Program-made: the position numbers and the translations under genes | Assembly: GCF_905397395.1 (NCBI RefSeq) | Contig: NZ_CAJPVH010000016.1 | Location: forward strand, 42,498-106,497 | Reading direction: 5' to 3' | DNA length: 64,000 nt | Source of the DNA: Cupriavidus campinensis | GTDB taxonomy: Bacteria > Pseudomonadota > Gammaproteobacteria > Burkholderiales > Burkholderiaceae | Shown here: positions 29,163 through 37,993 of the stretch, piece after piece | Position numbering within the stretch: the first letter of the stretch is position 1 | Layout: the number at the start of each line of letters is the position of its first letter | Notes under the pieces: model-generated | Told to the model about the DNA's origin: nothing | Database searches by the model: none | Seen by the model: the letters and a program-made list of their open reading frames with translations, nothing else

Positions 29163-29975
29163 TCAGGCGGGAACGGCCGCGGCCATTCCCGGAGAGACTG
29201 CTTCCTGGCGCAGCGGCCATGCCCCGATGCCGCTGGCCACGTGGCGCAGCGCGCCGGTGGCTGCGGCGGCCGGATAGGCCTCCACGACGCAGCGGCCCAG
29301 TTGCAGCGCGCGCGCCACCAGCGGGTCCAGCGGCAGGTAGCCCGCCAGGCTTGCCTCCACGCCCAGGTACTGGCTCGCCGTGCGGGCCAGGTTGCGCGAG
29401 AGGGCCATCACCGTCGCTTCCTTGTCCGCCATGTTGACGATCAGCTGGAAGTGACGGCATGCGAATTCATGGTGCAGCCGCTTGATGCAGGCATAGGCTG
29501 CGGTGATCGACGTGGCCTCGGGCCGCATCACGATCACGAAGTTGTGCGCCGCGCCGGCCATGGGCGACAGCGCGCCGGTCTCGCTCGACTGCGCATCGAC
29601 CAGCACCGTGCGGATGCCCGGCAAGGCGCGGTCGTCGATCTGCGCGCCGGCAGGCACGTTGCCGGCCGGCAGCACCGCCACGCCACTGGCAGCGCGGGTG
29701 CCGAGCGCTGCGTCGAACGGCATCCGTCCGCCCAGCACATCGGCCAGCGTGGCCTTCGGCGCCGCGCCGGCCAGCCGGATAGCGCGCGCGGCGGCGCGGT
29801 CTTCATCGGCCAGCAGCACGCGTTCGCCCTGCATGGCGAGCGCGTTGGCCAGGCCGAGCGCCACGGTGGTGGTACCGGCGCCAGCCTCGCAGCCCACCAC
29901 GGCGATACGCCGGGTGACGCGCGGTGCCAGCATGCGGCGCAGGCTTTCCGCCTGGTCGGAGCCCATCAGGTTCAA
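29163..29975 (-). CDS. flhG: FlhG-like MinD/ParA-type flagellar number regulator, degenerate Walker A
   Basis: FlhG (FleN/YlxH) works with FlhF to set flagellar number. This 270-residue protein aligns in layout with MinD/ParA ATPases: RRIAVVGCEAGAGTTTVALG at residues 22-41 in the nucleotide-binding position and VLLADEDRAAAR next. However, the deviant Walker A consensus KGGxGKT reads CEAGAGTTT, lacking both lysines, and the second switch reads VLVDAQSSE rather than the usual DTAAG type. ATP binding or hydrolysis may therefore be lost or changed. Start: a TTG at 29975 has GGAGAG 8 bases before it; an ATG at 29966 is possible. It directly follows flhF. Confidence 0.82.
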   Translation of the reverse strand: MNLMGSDQAESLRRMLAPRVTRRIAVVGCEAGAGTTTVALGLANALAMQGERVLLADEDRAAARAIRLAGAAPKATLADVLGGRMPFDAALGTRAASGVAVLPAGNVPAGAQIDDRALPGIRTVLVDAQSSETGALSPMAGAAHNFVIVMRPEATSITAAYACIKRLHHEFACRHFQLIVNMADKEATVMALSRNLARTASQYLGVEASLAGYLPLDPLVARALQLGRCVVEAYPAAAATGALRHVASGIGAWPLRQEAVSPGMAAAVPA

Positions 29976-29978
29976 GGC

Positions 29979-32522
29979 TTACTCTCCTGCCGGGGCCAGT
30001 TGGCGCGCGGCACTGGCGCCGATGGCGTCCATCGCCTGGCGTGCCGCGTCGGGCGTGTCGTCGAAAGCCGGCGCCGGGGCCGCGTTGCGGCCCGGGTAGT
30101 TCTCGAGCACATCCAGCAGCGCCAGCAGGCGGCCCATGCCTTCGTTGAGCACGGCGCCGGACACCGGCGCGTTGACGCGGGCGGAAGCACGGCCTGCCAG
30201 GCGCGACAGGAACGCCGGGGCCGTCGGCGTGGGGTTGTGTTGCAGGCGCAGCGCGGTCAGGCCGAGCTGCACCGAGACCAGCGTGCCGAGCGTGTCGCCA
30301 TCGCCCTCACCGTCGCCCTCGTTGCCCTGCGCGAAGTGCTCCATCGCGTGGCGCAGCGTGCGGAACTGCTCTTCCGCGTGGTGCGTCCACTGGGCCCAGC
30401 GGGCCACCTGGGCCGCCACGTCGGCCAGCGCCGGGTCACACAGCACGTAGTCCACGGACAGCATGTCGCCGGTTTCGCGATCCACCAGACGGGACACCAC
30501 GAGGCAAGCCTCGGTGCCGGCTTCGGCACCGGCGCCCTGGCCACGGCCACGCGCGGCGGCGCGCACCTGGCCTTCGGGTACGCGCACCATGCAGTGGCCG
30601 AGCCAGTGCACGGCATCGCGGTCGCGGCAGGTGGTGTCGCCGATGGCGAGGAAGGTGAGCGTGTCTGCGATGGTGTCGAGCTTGTTGGCAGCGCCGTCGG
30701 CAATCACCCGCGTGGTCTTGCGCGTGCCGGCCACCCAGCGCTCGCCCAGTTGCTGCCAGCGCGCCAGCGTGGCGGCGGACGGCAGCGAGGCATTGAGGTT
30801 GACCACGGTGCGGGCAGCGGCCAGCGTGGCGCGCACGGTGGCGGCTTCGGCTTCCGCCTCAGCCTCGGCCATCGACTGGCGCGTGCGGCCGGCGGGCACC
30901 ACGGTGGTGGCCAGCGGCGTGCCGTCACGGTCGGCCAGCCACAGCGTCTGCTGCAGCAGTTGTGGGGCGCGGCGGCCCGGCACGGTCTGCGAGGCGGTGC
31001 CGGTTACGGCGAGTACATAGCGGTCGCACGCGCGGCTGGCGTCGCGGCACATCGACAGGCGCACCTGCTGGGCCATCTGGCGCAGCGCCGGCGCACCGGC
31101 CCCGCGTTGCTGCCACAGCGAGCGGGCCACGTCGAAGCCGTACTGCGCGCCGTTGAGTTCCTCCACGCATACGCCCACGGCGTTGGCGCTGTCGGTCAGC
31201 GAGCGCAGCACGTCGTCGGCGCCGGCGCGCTCGGTCTGGGCCGGCTCGGCGGCGCTGGCCTGGCGGCGCGCCACATCGGCATCGGCGAACAGCGAGCCAC
31301 GGCGCGGCGTCAGGAAGGCACGTTCGACCAGGGCATCGGCCTGGGCCAGTTCGAGATGCTCCGGCACGCGCTGGCCGGTGGAGGCGTAGAACACGGGCAG
31401 GCGGTGACGGATCACCACATCGAGCACCGAGCCGAGGTGGGTGGCTTCGTCCAGCTTGCTGATGATGCAGCCGTCGATGCCGGCGGCGTCGCCAGCGGTG
31501 TCGTTACGGTAGGCGTGCACCACTTCATTGAGGGTGTCGCCGTGCGCGGCGCCGTTGAGCAGCAGCACACGCTGCATCGGGGCCTGCACGCCAGCCAGCA
31601 TCGAGATCTGGTCGGACAGGCTGCGGTCGCGCTGGCTCATGCCCACCGTGTCGATGATGACGAGGTGCTTGTCCTTCATGGCCGACAGCGCGAAACGCAG
31701 GTCGGCGGCGTCCTTCACGGCATGCACGGGCACGCCGAGGATGTCGCCATAGATGCGCAGCTGCTCGTGCGCGCCGATCCGGAAGCGGTCGGTGGTCAGC
31801 AGCGCGAGCTTGCCGGGGCCGTGGCGCAGCACGAAGCGCGCCGCCAGCTTGGCGGTGGTGGTGGTCTTGCCGACGCCGGTCGGGCCAATCAGCGCGAGCA
31901 CGCCGCCCTGCGCGAACAGCGTGTCCTCATCGGCCAGCACCGGCACCTTGCGAGCCAGTTCCTGGCGGATCCAGGCCATCGCGGCCGGACGGTCCGTGCC
32001 CACGGGCAGGTGGGCGAGCAGCGTGCGCGAGAGCTGGCCCGAGAAGCCGGCGTTGACGAGCCATTCGAACAGCGACTCGCGCAGCGGGTCGCCAGCGGCC
32101 ACGCCGGCGGGCGTGTTAGCCAGGCCGGCGAACTGGCGCTCCAGCATGCTGCGCATCGAGGCCAGCTCGCCGCGCAGGTCGCCGAGTGCGGCCGGCTCGG
32201 GGGCGTCCGCGGCCATCATCGACGGCATCTGCGCCATCGGTGCCGGTGCGATCTGCGACATCGAGGGCAGCGAGCCCATCGGGCTCATCGCGCTCATCGG
32301 GTTCATCGCCAGCATCGGCGCGGAAGGCGATGATGGCAACGAAGGCGCGTACGGCTGCGCCGTGGCACTGACGGCGCCCAGGTCCGCATCGCGCATCGCC
32401 ACGATCTCCACGCCGCCCTCGACGGCCCGGTTGGACAGCACCACGGCGTCGGGACCCATGGCCTCGCGCACCTTGCGCATCGCTTCGCGGCCATTGGCCG
32501 CCACAAACTTTGCCACGCTCAT
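29979..32522 (-). CDS. flhF: flagellar SRP-like GTPase FlhF with long C-terminal extension
   Basis: FlhF is an SRP-family GTPase that sets the site of flagellar assembly. The 847 residues comprise a basic/N-terminal segment (1-55), a Met/Pro/Ser linker (about 55-110), the N domain (about 110-205), and the G domain with P-loop GPTGVGKTTT (213-222), TTDRFRIGAHEQLRIYGD, IIDTVGMSQRDR and the specificity motif ISKLDEATHLG (near 354-364). The canonical protein would end near residue 410. About 427 further residues follow, with no family I recognise. The flhA stop is 9 bases before the flhF ATG. Confidence 0.93.
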   Translation of the reverse strand: MSVAKFVAANGREAMRKVREAMGPDAVVLSNRAVEGGVEIVAMRDADLGAVSATAQPYAPSLPSSPSAPMLAMNPMSAMSPMGSLPSMSQIAPAPMAQMPSMMAADAPEPAALGDLRGELASMRSMLERQFAGLANTPAGVAAGDPLRESLFEWLVNAGFSGQLSRTLLAHLPVGTDRPAAMAWIRQELARKVPVLADEDTLFAQGGVLALIGPTGVGKTTTTAKLAARFVLRHGPGKLALLTTDRFRIGAHEQLRIYGDILGVPVHAVKDAADLRFALSAMKDKHLVIIDTVGMSQRDRSLSDQISMLAGVQAPMQRVLLLNGAAHGDTLNEVVHAYRNDTAGDAAGIDGCIISKLDEATHLGSVLDVVIRHRLPVFYASTGQRVPEHLELAQADALVERAFLTPRRGSLFADADVARRQASAAEPAQTERAGADDVLRSLTDSANAVGVCVEELNGAQYGFDVARSLWQQRGAGAPALRQMAQQVRLSMCRDASRACDRYVLAVTGTASQTVPGRRAPQLLQQTLWLADRDGTPLATTVVPAGRTRQSMAEAEAEAEAATVRATLAAARTVVNLNASLPSAATLARWQQLGERWVAGTRKTTRVIADGAANKLDTIADTLTFLAIGDTTCRDRDAVHWLGHCMVRVPEGQVRAAARGRGQGAGAEAGTEACLVVSRLVDRETGDMLSVDYVLCDPALADVAAQVARWAQWTHHAEEQFRTLRHAMEHFAQGNEGDGEGDGDTLGTLVSVQLGLTALRLQHNPTPTAPAFLSRLAGRASARVNAPVSGAVLNEGMGRLLALLDVLENYPGRNAAPAPAFDDTPDAARQAMDAIGASAARQLAPAGE

Positions 32523-32531
32523 GTTCGTTCC

Positions 32532-34619
32532 TTACGCCGCGCCGCCGATCATTGCGGTAATGCGGATATTGCGGTTGTCCGGGACTTCGGCATGCGACAG
32601 CACCTTCAGTTGCGGGAGCGTGCGGCGCAGGAAGCGCGCCATCAGCGGCCGCAGCGGCGACGGCACCAGCAGCACGGGGTCGAGCCCCATCTGCTCCTGG
32701 CGGCCCACCGCACCCTGCGCCTGCTGGAGCAGCGCGTCGGCCAGGCCCGGCTCGATGCCGCCGCCGTTGGCCAGCGCCTGTGTCAGCACGCGTTCCAGGC
32801 CGGCGTCGAGGCTGATGACCTGCAGGTCGGCATTGTTCGGGAACAGCTGCTGCGTGATGGCCCGGCCCAGCGCCACGCGCACCAGCGCCGTGAGTTCGGT
32901 GGGGTCGCTGACCTTGGTGGCATGCTCGGCCACCACGTCGAGGATCGTGCGCATGTCGCGGATCGGCACGCCTTCGTCCAACAGGCTCTGCAGCACCTTC
33001 TGCAGGCCGGTCAGCGAGATCGTCTTCGGCACGAGGTCTTCGGTCAGCTTCGGCGATTCCTTGGCGATGCGGTCCAGCAGCGACTGCACTTCCTGGCGGC
33101 CCAGCAGCTCGGAGGCGTGCATCTGGATCAGGTGATTCAGGTGGGTAGCCACCACGGTGCTGGCATCGACCACGGTGTAGCCGTAGGCCTGCGCCTGTTC
33201 CTTGAGGCTGGCGTCGATCCACACCGCCGGCAGGCCGAAGGCGGGGTCGCGCGTGACCGGGCCCGGCAGCGTGCCGCTGACCTGGCCGGGGTTGATGGCC
33301 ATCCACTGGCCCGGCGTGGCCTCGCCGCTGCCGATCTCCACGCCCTTGAGCGTGATGCGGTAGGCGTTGGGCTTGAGTTCGAGGTTGTCGCGGATATGCA
33401 CCACCGGCACCAGGAAGCCGATGTCCTGCGCGATCTTCTTGCGAATGCTCTTGATGCGGCCCAGCAGCTCGCCGTTCTGGCCACGGTCCACCAGCGTGAT
33501 CAGGCGGTAGCCCACTTCCATGCCCAGCGGGTCGACCATCGTGACGTCTTCCCAGGTGGCTTCGGCGGCCTCGGCGGCCACGGCCGGCTTGCGCTCCTCG
33601 CGGACCTTGGTCTCGGCCTGCACGGCGTCACGGCGCAGCATGTAGCGGCCGAACCAGAACATCGCGCCGGCCAGCAGCAGGAAGGCAAAGTGCGGCATGC
33701 CGGGGATGATGCCCATCGCACCGATGATGCCGGCGGTCAGGAACATCACGCGCGGGTTCGAGAACAGCTGGCCGGTCAGCTGCTGGCCGACATCCTGCTC
33801 GTTCGACACGCGCGACACGATCACACCGGCGGCGGTGGAGATCACCAGCGCCGGGATCTGCGCGACCAGGCCGTCGCCGATGGTCAGCAGCGTGTAGTTG
33901 TGCACGGCGGTGCCGAAATCCAGGTCGTGCTGCACCATGCCCACGACCATGCCGGCCGCAACGTTGATGAACATGATGATCAGGCCGGCGATGGCGTCGC
34001 CGCGCACGAACTTCGAGGCACCGTCCATGGCGCCGTAGAAGTCGGACTCCTGCGCCACCTCGGTACGGCGCTTGCGGGCGCCTTCCTCGTTGATCAGGCC
34101 GGCGTTCAGGTCGGCGTCGATGGCCATCTGCTTGCCGGGCATGGCATCGAGCATGAAGCGCGCGCCCACCTCGGCGATACGGCCGGCACCCTTCGTAATC
34201 ACCATGAAGTTGATCACGACCAGGATGGCGAACACCACGATACCGACCGCGAAGTTGCCGCCCACCAGGAAGTGGCCGAAGGCCTCGATCACCTTGCCGG
34301 CGGCGTCCGGGCCGGTATGGCCCTCCAGCAGCACCACGCGCGTGGAGGCCACGTTCAGCGACAGGCGCAGCAGCGTGGAGAACAGCAGCACGGCCGGGAA
34401 CGCCGCGAAGTCCAGCGCCGTGCGGGTGTACATGCCCACCAGCAGCACCATGATGGACAGCGCGATGTTGAACGTGAACAGCAGGTCCAGCACGAACGCG
34501 GGCAGCGGCAGGATCATCATGCCGAGGATCATGACGATCAGCAGCGGTCCTGCCAGCGCCTTCAGCTGGGCGCCCGAGCGCAGGCCCGGGGTGTTGAAGA
34601 AATTCGTCAGTGCGTTCAT
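32532..34619 (-). CDS. flhA: flagellar export gate protein FlhA
   Basis: FlhA forms the nonameric ring of the flagellar type III export gate. The 695 residues have an N-terminal domain of about eight membrane helices (for example VMILGMMILPLPAFVLDLLF and NIALSIMVLLVGMYTRTALD), the conserved FHIPEP-type region with RFMLDAMPGKQMAIDADLNA, and a soluble C-terminal domain with SLTGLQKVLQSLLDEGVPIR. It overlaps flhB by 4 bases (ATGA), so their translation is coupled, and flhF follows after 9 bases. Confidence 0.98.
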   Translation of the reverse strand: MNALTNFFNTPGLRSGAQLKALAGPLLIVMILGMMILPLPAFVLDLLFTFNIALSIMVLLVGMYTRTALDFAAFPAVLLFSTLLRLSLNVASTRVVLLEGHTGPDAAGKVIEAFGHFLVGGNFAVGIVVFAILVVINFMVITKGAGRIAEVGARFMLDAMPGKQMAIDADLNAGLINEEGARKRRTEVAQESDFYGAMDGASKFVRGDAIAGLIIMFINVAAGMVVGMVQHDLDFGTAVHNYTLLTIGDGLVAQIPALVISTAAGVIVSRVSNEQDVGQQLTGQLFSNPRVMFLTAGIIGAMGIIPGMPHFAFLLLAGAMFWFGRYMLRRDAVQAETKVREERKPAVAAEAAEATWEDVTMVDPLGMEVGYRLITLVDRGQNGELLGRIKSIRKKIAQDIGFLVPVVHIRDNLELKPNAYRITLKGVEIGSGEATPGQWMAINPGQVSGTLPGPVTRDPAFGLPAVWIDASLKEQAQAYGYTVVDASTVVATHLNHLIQMHASELLGRQEVQSLLDRIAKESPKLTEDLVPKTISLTGLQKVLQSLLDEGVPIRDMRTILDVVAEHATKVSDPTELTALVRVALGRAITQQLFPNNADLQVISLDAGLERVLTQALANGGGIEPGLADALLQQAQGAVGRQEQMGLDPVLLVPSPLRPLMARFLRRTLPQLKVLSHAEVPDNRNIRITAMIGGAA

Positions 34620-35758
34620 GCGCGGGCTTCCGGTACGGCAAGTTCGTCCGGCACCACCAGCTCCGTCGGGCCAGAAGGCTGCGGACCGTTGGAGTAGTGC
34701 CAGTGTTTCAGTTGATAGACCCAGGCCAGGACCTCGGCCACGGCGGTATACAGGCCCGCCGGGATTTCATGGCCCAGCTCCACGTGCCGGTGCAGCGCCC
34801 GCGCCAGCGGCGGCGCGGACAGGATCGGCACGCGATGTTCGGCGGCCAGTGCGCGAATGCGGGCGGCCACTTCCTCGGTTCCCTTGGCCACCACGCGCGG
34901 CGCGCCCATGCGGCCTTCCTCATAGCGCAGCGCCACGGCGAAGTGCGTGGGGTTGGTCACCACCACATCGGCCTTGGGCACCTCGGTCATCATGCGGCGA
35001 CGCGCCATGGCCCGCTGCTGCTGGCGGATGCGGGCCTTGATGTGCGGATCGCCATCGGTTTCCTTCAGCTCCTGCTTGACCTCTTCCTTGGTCATGCGGA
35101 GCTTCTTGTAGAACGTCCAGAGCTGCCAGGGCACGTCCAGCGCCACCACCAGCAGCAGCGAGCCGGACACCACGCCGCACACGTAGAGCACCAGCTCCAT
35201 CAGGTGCAGCAGCGCCTCCTGCACGGGCGCGTTCATCAGCGCCACGGCCTCGGGCAGCTTGCGCCAGACCATCCAGGCGCCCACGCCGCCCACCAGCAGC
35301 GACTTGGCGATGGCCTTGCCGAGTTCCACCAGCGAATGCGAGGAGAACATCCGGCCCAGCCCCTGCAGCGGCGAGAGGCGCGAGAAATCGGGCATGAACG
35401 ACTTGCTCGCGAAGAGCCAGCCGCCCAGCGCCAGCGGCGCCACCAGCGCGGCCACGCCGAACATCAGCAGCAGCGGCATGAAGGCCAGCAGGCTGTCCCA
35501 GATGGCGATGCCGAACTGCGACAGCATGCGGTTGGTGTCGAACGCCGTGGCCGGCTCGAAAGCCAGGCTCTTGTGCATGACGGCGTCCAGCCGGCGGCCC
35601 AGCGTGCCGCCCATGACCCACAGGCCGATCACGCCCGTCATCAGCATCACGAACGTGCCGAGCTCGCGCGAACGCACCACCTGCCCCTCCTCGCGCGCCT
35701 TTTCAAGGCGCCGGGGTGAGGCGGGTTCGGTTTTCTCGAGATCGCTTTCCTCGGACAT
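34616..35758 (-). CDS. flhB: flagellar export switch protein FlhB
   Basis: FlhB switches the export apparatus from hook to filament substrates. It is 380 residues long with an N-terminal EKTEPASPRRLEKAREEGQV motif, four membrane segments, and the C-terminal autocleavage motif NPTH within VVVTNPTHFAVALRYEEG. The tail after ALHRHVELGHEIPAGLYTAV is longer by about 30 residues (GPQPSGPTELVVPDELAVPE) than in the shortest homologues. It begins the flhB-flhA-flhF-flhG-fliA-flhE operon. A 428-base gap precedes it. Confidence 0.97.
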   Translation of the reverse strand: MSEESDLEKTEPASPRRLEKAREEGQVVRSRELGTFVMLMTGVIGLWVMGGTLGRRLDAVMHKSLAFEPATAFDTNRMLSQFGIAIWDSLLAFMPLLLMFGVAALVAPLALGGWLFASKSFMPDFSRLSPLQGLGRMFSSHSLVELGKAIAKSLLVGGVGAWMVWRKLPEAVALMNAPVQEALLHLMELVLYVCGVVSGSLLLVVALDVPWQLWTFYKKLRMTKEEVKQELKETDGDPHIKARIRQQQRAMARRRMMTEVPKADVVVTNPTHFAVALRYEEGRMGAPRVVAKGTEEVAARIRALAAEHRVPILSAPPLARALHRHVELGHEIPAGLYTAVAEVLAWVYQLKHWHYSNGPQPSGPTELVVPDELAVPEARA

Positions 35759-36186
35759 GGACGCTCCAACGCGAAGCGCGCAGGCGGCACTTCGTCAGCG
35801 AGGATTATCAAATCCCGGGGGCGCTGGCATTCAGGGGAAAAGGGAGGGAAACAGGTGCCTGTTTCAGGAATGAGGGGGGCAGCAGCGTTAACGGTCCGGG
35901 GGGTGCCGACCTTTAGGGGAAAGGTGCGCTTCCGGCCGCTTGGGCGCCGTTTTGGCACCGATCGGGCGGCCATCTTGCCATGTCTTGCCGATACCACGCA
36001 ATGATGTGTTTTCGTTAAGGATTGCACCAAACATGTGATCTCAACAGCAATTCGACGGTCTTTGCGGGTTATCCGGGTAGTGTGGAGCGGCTTTCGCGAA
36101 TCTCGTCAGGCTGTAGGGAACTGGCATCCAAACAATAGATGTTTGGTAGCATATCCTCCGTATCGATCACTTTCAGGGGACATGCG
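35759..36186. other. intergenic region between flhB and the toxin-antitoxin operon
   Basis: These 428 bases carry no credible gene. They hold the presumed flhB promoter (minus strand) and the antitoxin promoter (plus strand). Two palindromes are visible: GAAACAGG-TG-CCTGTTTC at 35848-35865 and ACCTTT-5 bases-AAAGGT at 35909-35925. A CCAAACA half-site occurs at 36027-36033 ahead of a full inverted repeat at 36128-36146. Base composition from about 35990 is less GC-rich than the genes on either side. Confidence 0.6.
36128..36146 (+). promoter_or_regulatory. candidate autoregulatory operator of the toxin-antitoxin operon
   Basis: CCAAACA and TGTTTGG form a perfect 7-bp inverted repeat with a 5-base centre, about 40 bases before the antitoxin ATG. 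A -10-like TAGCAT follows immediately. Toxin-antitoxin operons are usually repressed by the antitoxin at such a palindrome overlapping the promoter. The matching half-site at 36027-36033 could be a second contact. Confidence 0.55.
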
Positions 36187-36651
36187 ATGACGTCACAGAC
36201 GGCGACTATCGACCAGGCCATGCTGGAAAAACTGGCCGCATCCGGCAGCCTGCAGCGCGTACGCGTCGTGGCGCAGACGGGCGGCTGGCGGATCGTGGTC
36301 CGCTACGGGACGAGCGAGAGCACCCTGGTGGTCCGGCGCGGCAACATCCGCGTCTGGCCGAAGCTCGACACGTTGGTCACCTTTCTCGTCCGTATGCAGA
36401 TTGCAGAATTTGAAGTCGACGCCACGGCGTTCCAGTCTGACACCCCCGTCGCCCGTCCACGCCTGGACGCCGCCGAGCGCATGCGCGCGGCCCACGAGGC
36501 GGCGGCTTATGACCGGTGGTTCAAGGGGCAGGTGCAGGGGGGGCTTGAGGACAAAGGCCCCACCGCAACCCACGAAGAGGTGGAACGGGAGATGGACGCA
36601 CTGAAGGCTGCCGTCCGGGCCCGGGCGGGAGAACCGGGAGACAAGGCTTGA
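36187..36651 (+). CDS. antitoxin with extra N-terminal domain
   Basis: The 154-residue product pairs with the ParE/RelE-like toxin downstream. Its C-terminal third (RMRAAHEAAAYDRWFKGQVQ, then ATHEEVEREMDALKAA) is the motif of small RelB/stability-determinant antitoxins, an alternating acidic helix ending in xHEEVxxEMxA. Such antitoxins are usually 70-90 residues. Here an N-terminal domain of about 80 residues precedes it, a beta-rich segment containing VVAQTGGWRIVVRYGTSEST and VVRRGNIRVWPKLDTLVTFL, for which I recognise no family. It may bind DNA, as the C-terminal part looks like the toxin-neutralising helix. I chose the ATG 36187; the frame is open to 36139 but upstream sequence holds the operator. 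Confidence 0.75.
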   Translation: MTSQTATIDQAMLEKLAASGSLQRVRVVAQTGGWRIVVRYGTSESTLVVRRGNIRVWPKLDTLVTFLVRMQIAEFEVDATAFQSDTPVARPRLDAAERMRAAHEAAAYDRWFKGQVQGGLEDKGPTATHEEVEREMDALKAAVRARAGEPGDKA

Positions 36652-36938
36652 TCGTCGTGTGGCGGGCCGCTGCAAGAAAGGACCGCCGCGCACTGTTCGA
36701 ACGAACCCTGATACATAACCCGACGGCAGCCGTACGATTCGACGATCTGATTCGCGAGCGGGTCGAACGGCTGATGGCCTTTCCGGCCATGTACGCGGTC
36801 GGTCGCGCGCCCGGCACGCGTCAGATCGTGCTGGACGAGGAGCATATCCTCGTCTATCGGATCAAGCCGCGGCGCGAGATTATCGAAATTGTTCGAATCG
36901 TGGGCGCCCGCCAAGCGTTTCCGGGGCGTCGCGCCTGA
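36648..36938 (+). CDS. ParE/RelE-family toxin
   Basis: This 96-residue basic protein matches the ParE/RelE fold: VVWRAAARKDRRALFERTLI at the start, GRAPGTRQIVLDEEHILVYR in the beta-sheet, and the C-terminal IIEIVRIVGARQAFP with the family's terminal Arg. The family acts either as a gyrase poison (ParE) or a ribosome-dependent mRNA nuclease (RelE); the sequence does not decide. The start is a TTG at 36648 that overlaps the antitoxin stop (TTGA), with GGGAG 7 bases upstream. Coupled translation behind the antitoxin is expected of these operons. Confidence 0.85.
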   Translation: MIVVWRAAARKDRRALFERTLIHNPTAAVRFDDLIRERVERLMAFPAMYAVGRAPGTRQIVLDEEHILVYRIKPRREIIEIVRIVGARQAFPGRRA

Positions 36939-36974
36939 TGACGCAGCGCCCCGGCCCGACTTGCCGCGACGGCC

Positions 36975-37838
36975 TTACCGCACCACGTCCGCGTGGTCCG
37001 TCGACTCAGCCAGGGTGCGCCAGGCGGCCAGTTCCGCTTCCACGAACTTGTGCTTCTGTTCGATGCGGGCGATGGCGTCGGAGCCGAGCGGCAGGCGCAG
37101 CGGCGGGTTATCGCTGTCCACCAGCTGCAGCATCGCCTCGGCGAGCTTCTCCGGGTTGCCCGGCTGGTTATGGTTGGCACCGGCGGCGAACACGCGCATC
37201 GCGCCCACGGTCTCGGCGTAGTCGGCAATCTCGGTCTTGGTGGCGACCAGCGAGTTGTCGTTCAGGAAGTCCGTGCGGAAGAAGCCCGGCTCTACCACCG
37301 TGGCGTGGATGCCCAGCGGGGCCAGTTCCTGGGACATGGCTTCGGTCAGCCCTTCCACCGCGAACTTCGAGGCGCCATAGACGCCCCAGCCGTGATAGGC
37401 CGAGTAGCCGCCCAGCGACGAGATGTTGATGACATGGCCGCTGCGCTGCCGGCGCATCTGCGGCAGCACGGCCCGGGTGACGGCGAGCATGCCGAAGACG
37501 TTGGTGTCGAAGTTAGCCTTCGCTTCGGCGATGCTGGTCTCCTCCACCGCGCCGAGCACGCCGTAGCCGGCGTTGTTCACCAACACGTCGATCCGGCCGA
37601 AGCGGGCCACGCCCTGGCGCACGGCCTCGATGGCGTCCGCTTCGCTGGTTACATCGACCTTGACCGCCAGCAGGCCAGGCTGGTCGCCAATGGCATCGAC
37701 GATGGCCTGGGGGTTGCGCGCCGTGGCGATGACGCGGTCGCCGCGCGCCAGCGCGTTGCGGACAAACAGCGTGCCGAAGCCGCGCGATGCACCGGTGATG
37801 AACCAGACCTTGCTTTGGGATTGTTTCGAATCGGACAT
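36975..37838 (-). CDS. short-chain dehydrogenase/reductase
   Basis: An NAD(P)-dependent SDR of about 287 residues. It shows the cofactor motif TGASRGFG (residues 15-22), DVLVNNAGYG, and the catalytic set with Ser in ISSLGGYSAYHG and YxxxK in VYGASKFAVEG. The C-terminus is slightly extended relative to the classical 250-residue SDRs, as in DltE/YusZ-like members. The ATG at 37838 has AGGAG 6 bases before it, which fixes the start over an upstream in-frame start at 37919. The substrate is unknown. Confidence 0.93.
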   Translation of the reverse strand: MSDSKQSQSKVWFITGASRGFGTLFVRNALARGDRVIATARNPQAIVDAIGDQPGLLAVKVDVTSEADAIEAVRQGVARFGRIDVLVNNAGYGVLGAVEETSIAEAKANFDTNVFGMLAVTRAVLPQMRRQRSGHVINISSLGGYSAYHGWGVYGASKFAVEGLTEAMSQELAPLGIHATVVEPGFFRTDFLNDNSLVATKTEIADYAETVGAMRVFAAGANHNQPGNPEKLAEAMLQLVDSDNPPLRLPLGSDAIARIEQKHKFVEAELAAWRTLAESTDHADVVR

Positions 37839-37993
37839 GACTGACTCCTGGGATTTGGGTGGCTCGGTTCCGGCCTTCGCTGCGTTCGCCGCGGCGCGTC
37901 GGTTACCGTTGAGACCCATGGTAGGTAGTCAGGCTTCCACAAACAATGGTGATGTGGATTGCATGAAAAGCAACTACTGGTTGTGAATCGACC

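Noticed and set aside
29127..32333. Plus-strand frame of about 1070 codons antisense to flhF and flhG
   Set aside because: Translation is Gly/Arg/His-rich noise and the minus strand carries canonical FlhF motifs.
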